Part shown: positions 5,077 to 6,962 of the stretch, one piece after another | Position numbering within the stretch: the stretch's first letter is position 1 | Layout of the letters: the number at the start of each line of letters is the position of its first letter | Assembly: GCA_964566875.1 (NCBI GenBank) | Contig: CAZMJM010000027.1 | Coordinates: 1-6,962 of the forward strand | Source: CAZEQH01 sp964566875 | Lineage (GTDB): Bacteria; Patescibacteriota; Minisyncoccia; Minisyncoccales; JANBVM01 | Length of the DNA stretch: 6,962 nt | Direction: 5' to 3' | The notes under the pieces: generated by a model | Database searches by the model: none | The model's input: the letters and a program-made list of their open reading frames with translations, nothing else | What the model was told of the DNA's origin: nothing | Made by a program: the position numbers and the translations under genes

Positions 5077-5169
5077 ATGAAAATAATGAGCTTAAACAGC
5101 GGATTTTGGAATTATTTAGTCAATTTCTTGAAAAAAAATTATGAAGCCAAAGAGTATTACACTAAATAG
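5077..5169 (+). CDS. possible 30-codon leaderless ORF in the rny leader
   Basis: An ATG lies 6 nt after the -10 box, the same spacing as at five neighbouring genes, and opens 30 codons ending in TAG at 5167. The peptide would begin M-K-I-M-S-L-N and carry Trp, several Tyr and several Lys. It may be a leader peptide whose translation affects rny, or chance. The ORF overlaps a large inverted repeat (5101-5178), so ribosomes moving through it would melt the left arm. There is no independent evidence of coding, such as codon bias or homology. Confidence 0.3.
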   Translation: MKIMSLNSGFWNYLVNFLKKNYEAKEYYTK

Positions 5170-5178
5170 CCAATTTCC
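5101..5178 (+). promoter_or_regulatory. large imperfect stem-loop in the rny 5' leader
   Basis: Bases 5112-5120 pair with 5161-5169 (nine pairs, one of them G-T). After a 2-nt bulge, 5106-5109 pair with 5170-5173, and after two T-T mismatches 5101-5103 pair with 5176-5178. The loop is 40 nt and AT-rich. The structure ends 11 nt before the rny ATG, so it could control access to the start codon or be an RNase Y cleavage or autoregulation site. It may also be a repeat remnant. Confidence 0.45.
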
Positions 5179-5189
5179 CATTTTGAATT

Positions 5190-6719
5190 ATGAATCCGTT
5201 AATACTATTGATCGGGGGTTTGAGTTGCCTTTCCATAGGAGTAATCCTCGGATATTATGTTCGTCAATCAATCGCCAAAAGAGACTGGAAAACAATCGAG
5301 GCCAGGATTCAAAAAAGAATCGAAAAGGCCGCCAAAGAAACTGAAAGCATAGTCTCTAGGGCAAAAGAAAGAGCTTCTTCCATTATAGAGCGGAGCAAAA
5401 AGGAGGAAGAGAATCGCAGAAGAAGACTCTTCAAGGCAGAACAACTTCTCTCTAAGCGTGAAAGTATCTTAGATAAAAAGATATCTGATTTTGAAGTGAA
5501 CCAGCAAAGGCTCCAGGAAAAGATAGAGAGAGTGAAGGAAATTAAGGCCAATCTGGAGGACATGAGAAGGAAAGCCATAGAGAAATTAGAGAAGGTTTCC
5601 GGCATCAGCAGCCGAGAGGCAAAACTGGAACTGCTCGATAAGGTTGAAAAGGAATACAAAAAAGATATCCTGGAGAAAATTAATAAAATGGAACACGACG
5701 GCTACGAAAGATTTGAACTCAAGGCAAAAGAAATACTGGCTACCGCCATCCAAAAATACGCCGTCTCCCAGGCGCAGGAGATTACCACCTCCACGGTAGC
5801 CCTTCCCAATGAAGACATTAAGGGAAGGATTATCGGAAAAGAGGGAAGGAACATCCGCAGTCTGGAAAAATTAACCGGAGTGGAAGTCATTATTGATGAA
5901 ACACCAGAAACGGTTGTCATCTCCGGCTTTGACCCCGCCAGGAGACAGGTGGCCAAGATAGCTCTGGAAAAATTAATACTGGACGGAAGGATACAGCCAG
6001 CCAGGATAGAGGAAAAGGTTGAGGAGGCAAGGAAAGAGATAGACGCCCAAATCAAAAAGGCCGGGGAAACGGCCGCCTATGAGCTGGGAATCCTGGGGTT
6101 GAACGATAGGCTGCTGAGGTTATTAGGCAGGCTGAAGTTCAGAACCAGTTACGGCCAAAATGTGCTTCTCCACTCCATTGAAGTGGCTTATCTGGCCTCC
6201 TTTCTGGCACAGGAAATAGGAGCCAACCCCACGGTCTGTAAAAAAGCTGGTTTGTTCCACGACATTGGAAAGTCAGTAGACCACCAGATTGAAGGGTCCC
6301 ACGTGGATATTGGAATCAAAATTCTGGAAAAGTTCGGCATAGAAGAGGAAGTAATAGACGCTATGAAATCACACCACGGAGAATATCCGGTAACGAGCAT
6401 CGAGGCCGTGATAGTACAGGTGGCCGATCAGATATCTGGAGCCAGACCGGGAGCCAGGAAGGAAAGCCTGGAGAACTATTTGAAGAGGTTATCCGACCTG
6501 GAGAACATCGCCACTTCTTTTAATGGAGTTAAGAAGGCTTGGGCCCTCCAGGCAGGAAGAGAGATAAGGGTGTTCGTAAGGCCTGAAGAGTTAGACGACT
6601 TCCAGTCAAAGAAATTAGCTAAAGAAATCGCCCAGAGAGTACAGGAAGAACTGAGATATCCCGGAGAAATCAAGGTGACCGTTATCAGGGAAAACAGGTC
6701 CATAGAATACGCCAAGTAA
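5190..6719 (+). CDS. rny: ribonuclease Y
   Basis: RNase Y is a membrane-anchored endoribonuclease that starts mRNA decay. The 509-residue length is close to the usual ~520. Domain order is canonical: one N-terminal membrane anchor (about 3-24), a long charged coiled coil (about 30-200), a KH RNA-binding domain from G212 with the G-R-I-I-G-K-E-G-R-N loop (212-221), and an HD phosphohydrolase domain (about 325-420). Metal and catalytic residues are present: H328, the H357-D358 pair in H-D-I-G-K, H395 and D413. The C-terminal tail (about 430-509) is also typical. The ATG at 5190 puts the hydrophobic anchor right at the N-terminus as in other family members. No Shine-Dalgarno sequence precedes it. 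It is transcribed from the promoter at 5043-5070 through a structured leader. The identification is secure. Confidence 0.97.
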   Translation: MNPLILLIGGLSCLSIGVILGYYVRQSIAKRDWKTIEARIQKRIEKAAKETESIVSRAKERASSIIERSKKEEENRRRRLFKAEQLLSKRESILDKKISDFEVNQQRLQEKIERVKEIKANLEDMRRKAIEKLEKVSGISSREAKLELLDKVEKEYKKDILEKINKMEHDGYERFELKAKEILATAIQKYAVSQAQEITTSTVALPNEDIKGRIIGKEGRNIRSLEKLTGVEVIIDETPETVVISGFDPARRQVAKIALEKLILDGRIQPARIEEKVEEARKEIDAQIKKAGETAAYELGILGLNDRLLRLLGRLKFRTSYGQNVLLHSIEVAYLASFLAQEIGANPTVCKKAGLFHDIGKSVDHQIEGSHVDIGIKILEKFGIEEEVIDAMKSHHGEYPVTSIEAVIVQVADQISGARPGARKESLENYLKRLSDLENIATSFNGVKKAWALQAGREIRVFVRPEELDDFQSKKLAKEIAQRVQEELRYPGEIKVTVIRENRSIEYAK

Positions 6720-6727
6720 CGTTAAGC

Positions 6728-6827
6728 ACTAAATCCGAAGTTCTAAATCCTGAATAAATTAAAAATCCAAATATTCAAAATTTTTGTCATTTGAATCTTG
6801 ACTGTTAGTGATTACTTTGAATTTAGT
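6728..6827. repeat. ~100-nt imperfect palindrome, candidate interspersed repeat
   Basis: The outer arms 6728-6741 and 6814-6827 pair in 13 of 14 positions (one G-T pair, one mismatch). Near the centre ATTCAAA (6773-6779) pairs perfectly with TTTGAAT (6790-6796). The AT-rich motif style, with repeated CTAAAT and TTCAAA words, resembles intergenic repeats I recall from CPR and Omnitrophica assemblies. It has no ORF and lies between the rny stop and the terminator. A non-autonomous mobile or REP-like element is the likely explanation. Confidence 0.5.
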
Positions 6828-6846
6828 AACTAAGTCTTAGAATTTG

Positions 6847-6872
6847 AAAAACGACTCAAGAGAGTCGTTTTT
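6847..6872. terminator. bidirectional terminator between rny and tRNA-Gly
   Basis: An 11-bp perfect stem (6847-6857 with 6862-6872) around a 4-nt loop has A5 at one end and T5 at the other. It therefore works as a hairpin plus U tract in both directions, for rny on the + strand and the tRNA on the - strand. Confidence 0.88.
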
Positions 6873-6914
6873 CCTTTGAACGGGCTTGCCTCGATTAAAA
6901 ATTGCTGATTTTTG

Positions 6915-6962
6915 AGCGGGTGAAGGGAATCGAACCCTCATCACAGCCTTGGAAGGGCTGGG
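6915..6962 (-). tRNA. tRNA-Gly (anticodon TCC), 3' part only
   Basis: On the - strand the sequence gives an anticodon stem C-A-G-C-C / G-G-C-T-G (6956-6960 with 6944-6948) around the loop C-T-T-C-C-A-A, with anticodon TCC at 6951-6953. A 4-nt variable loop follows, then the T arm G-A-G-G-G, T-T-C-G-A-T-T, C-C-C-T-T, and the 3' acceptor strand ending C-C-C-G-C with discriminator T at 6915. It resembles other bacterial tRNA-Gly(TCC). The next bases are C-A-A, so CCA is not encoded and must be added enzymatically. The 5' half lies beyond the window. Confidence 0.93.

Noticed and set aside
5309..6715. Several - strand open frames across rny
   Set aside because: Ser/Leu-rich antisense shadows of the securely identified RNase Y gene.
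1..6962. CRISPR array, insertion sequence with transposase, or prophage region
   Set aside because: No regularly spaced repeats, no transposase or integrase motif, and no phage structural or lysis genes; the holin-like label on one small protein is not enough.
1..6962. Alternative genetic code with TGA read as an amino acid
   Set aside because: TGA sits at the expected end of the zincin-like gene and no real gene contains an in-frame TGA.

Overview
The window most likely comes from a bacterium of the Candidate Phyla Radiation (Patescibacteria, Parcubacteria-like). This is inferred from the moderately AT-rich DNA, very small genes, many stand-alone small membrane proteins of types common in CPR genomes, almost no Shine-Dalgarno sequences, and an RNase Y with a tRNA-Gly that lacks an encoded CCA. 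The genetic code appears standard: TGA ends the metalloprotease-like gene and the other genes end in TAA or TAG. All protein genes are on the + strand; a partial tRNA converges from the - strand at the right edge.

Left part (1-2813): three diverged copies of a ~200-residue soluble protein (148-750, 1227-1823 partial, 2214-2813) are interleaved with a Nudix hydrolase (825-1126, truncated) and a Lys-rich coiled-coil ORF (1918-2133). The C-terminal Cys/His/Gly-Asp motif and overall layout recall V4R / heme-NO-binding-like small-ligand sensor domains, but this is inference. A run of exactly 100 N (1127-1226) is an assembly gap. An apparent continuous reading frame from the Nudix gene into the second paralog is an artefact of that gap.

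Middle part (2885-4964): a two-gene unit of tiny membrane proteins (holin-like and DUF5676-like), a minimal HExxH zincin-like protein, a 63-residue membrane protein, and a ~255-residue multi-pass membrane protein.

Right part (5043-6962): a strong promoter, a leader with a 30-codon ORF and a large inverted repeat, then rny (RNase Y, complete and canonical). It is followed by a ~100-nt imperfect palindrome that looks like an interspersed repeat, a bidirectional terminator, and the 3' half of tRNA-Gly(TCC).

The main genome-level pattern is transcriptional. Most genes seem to be their own unit, with intrinsic terminators after five of the transcription units. In about six cases the -10 box ends only 5-8 nt before the ATG, which predicts leaderless mRNAs. 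The best candidates for something undescribed are the cluster of three sensor-like paralogs and the structured leader of rny.
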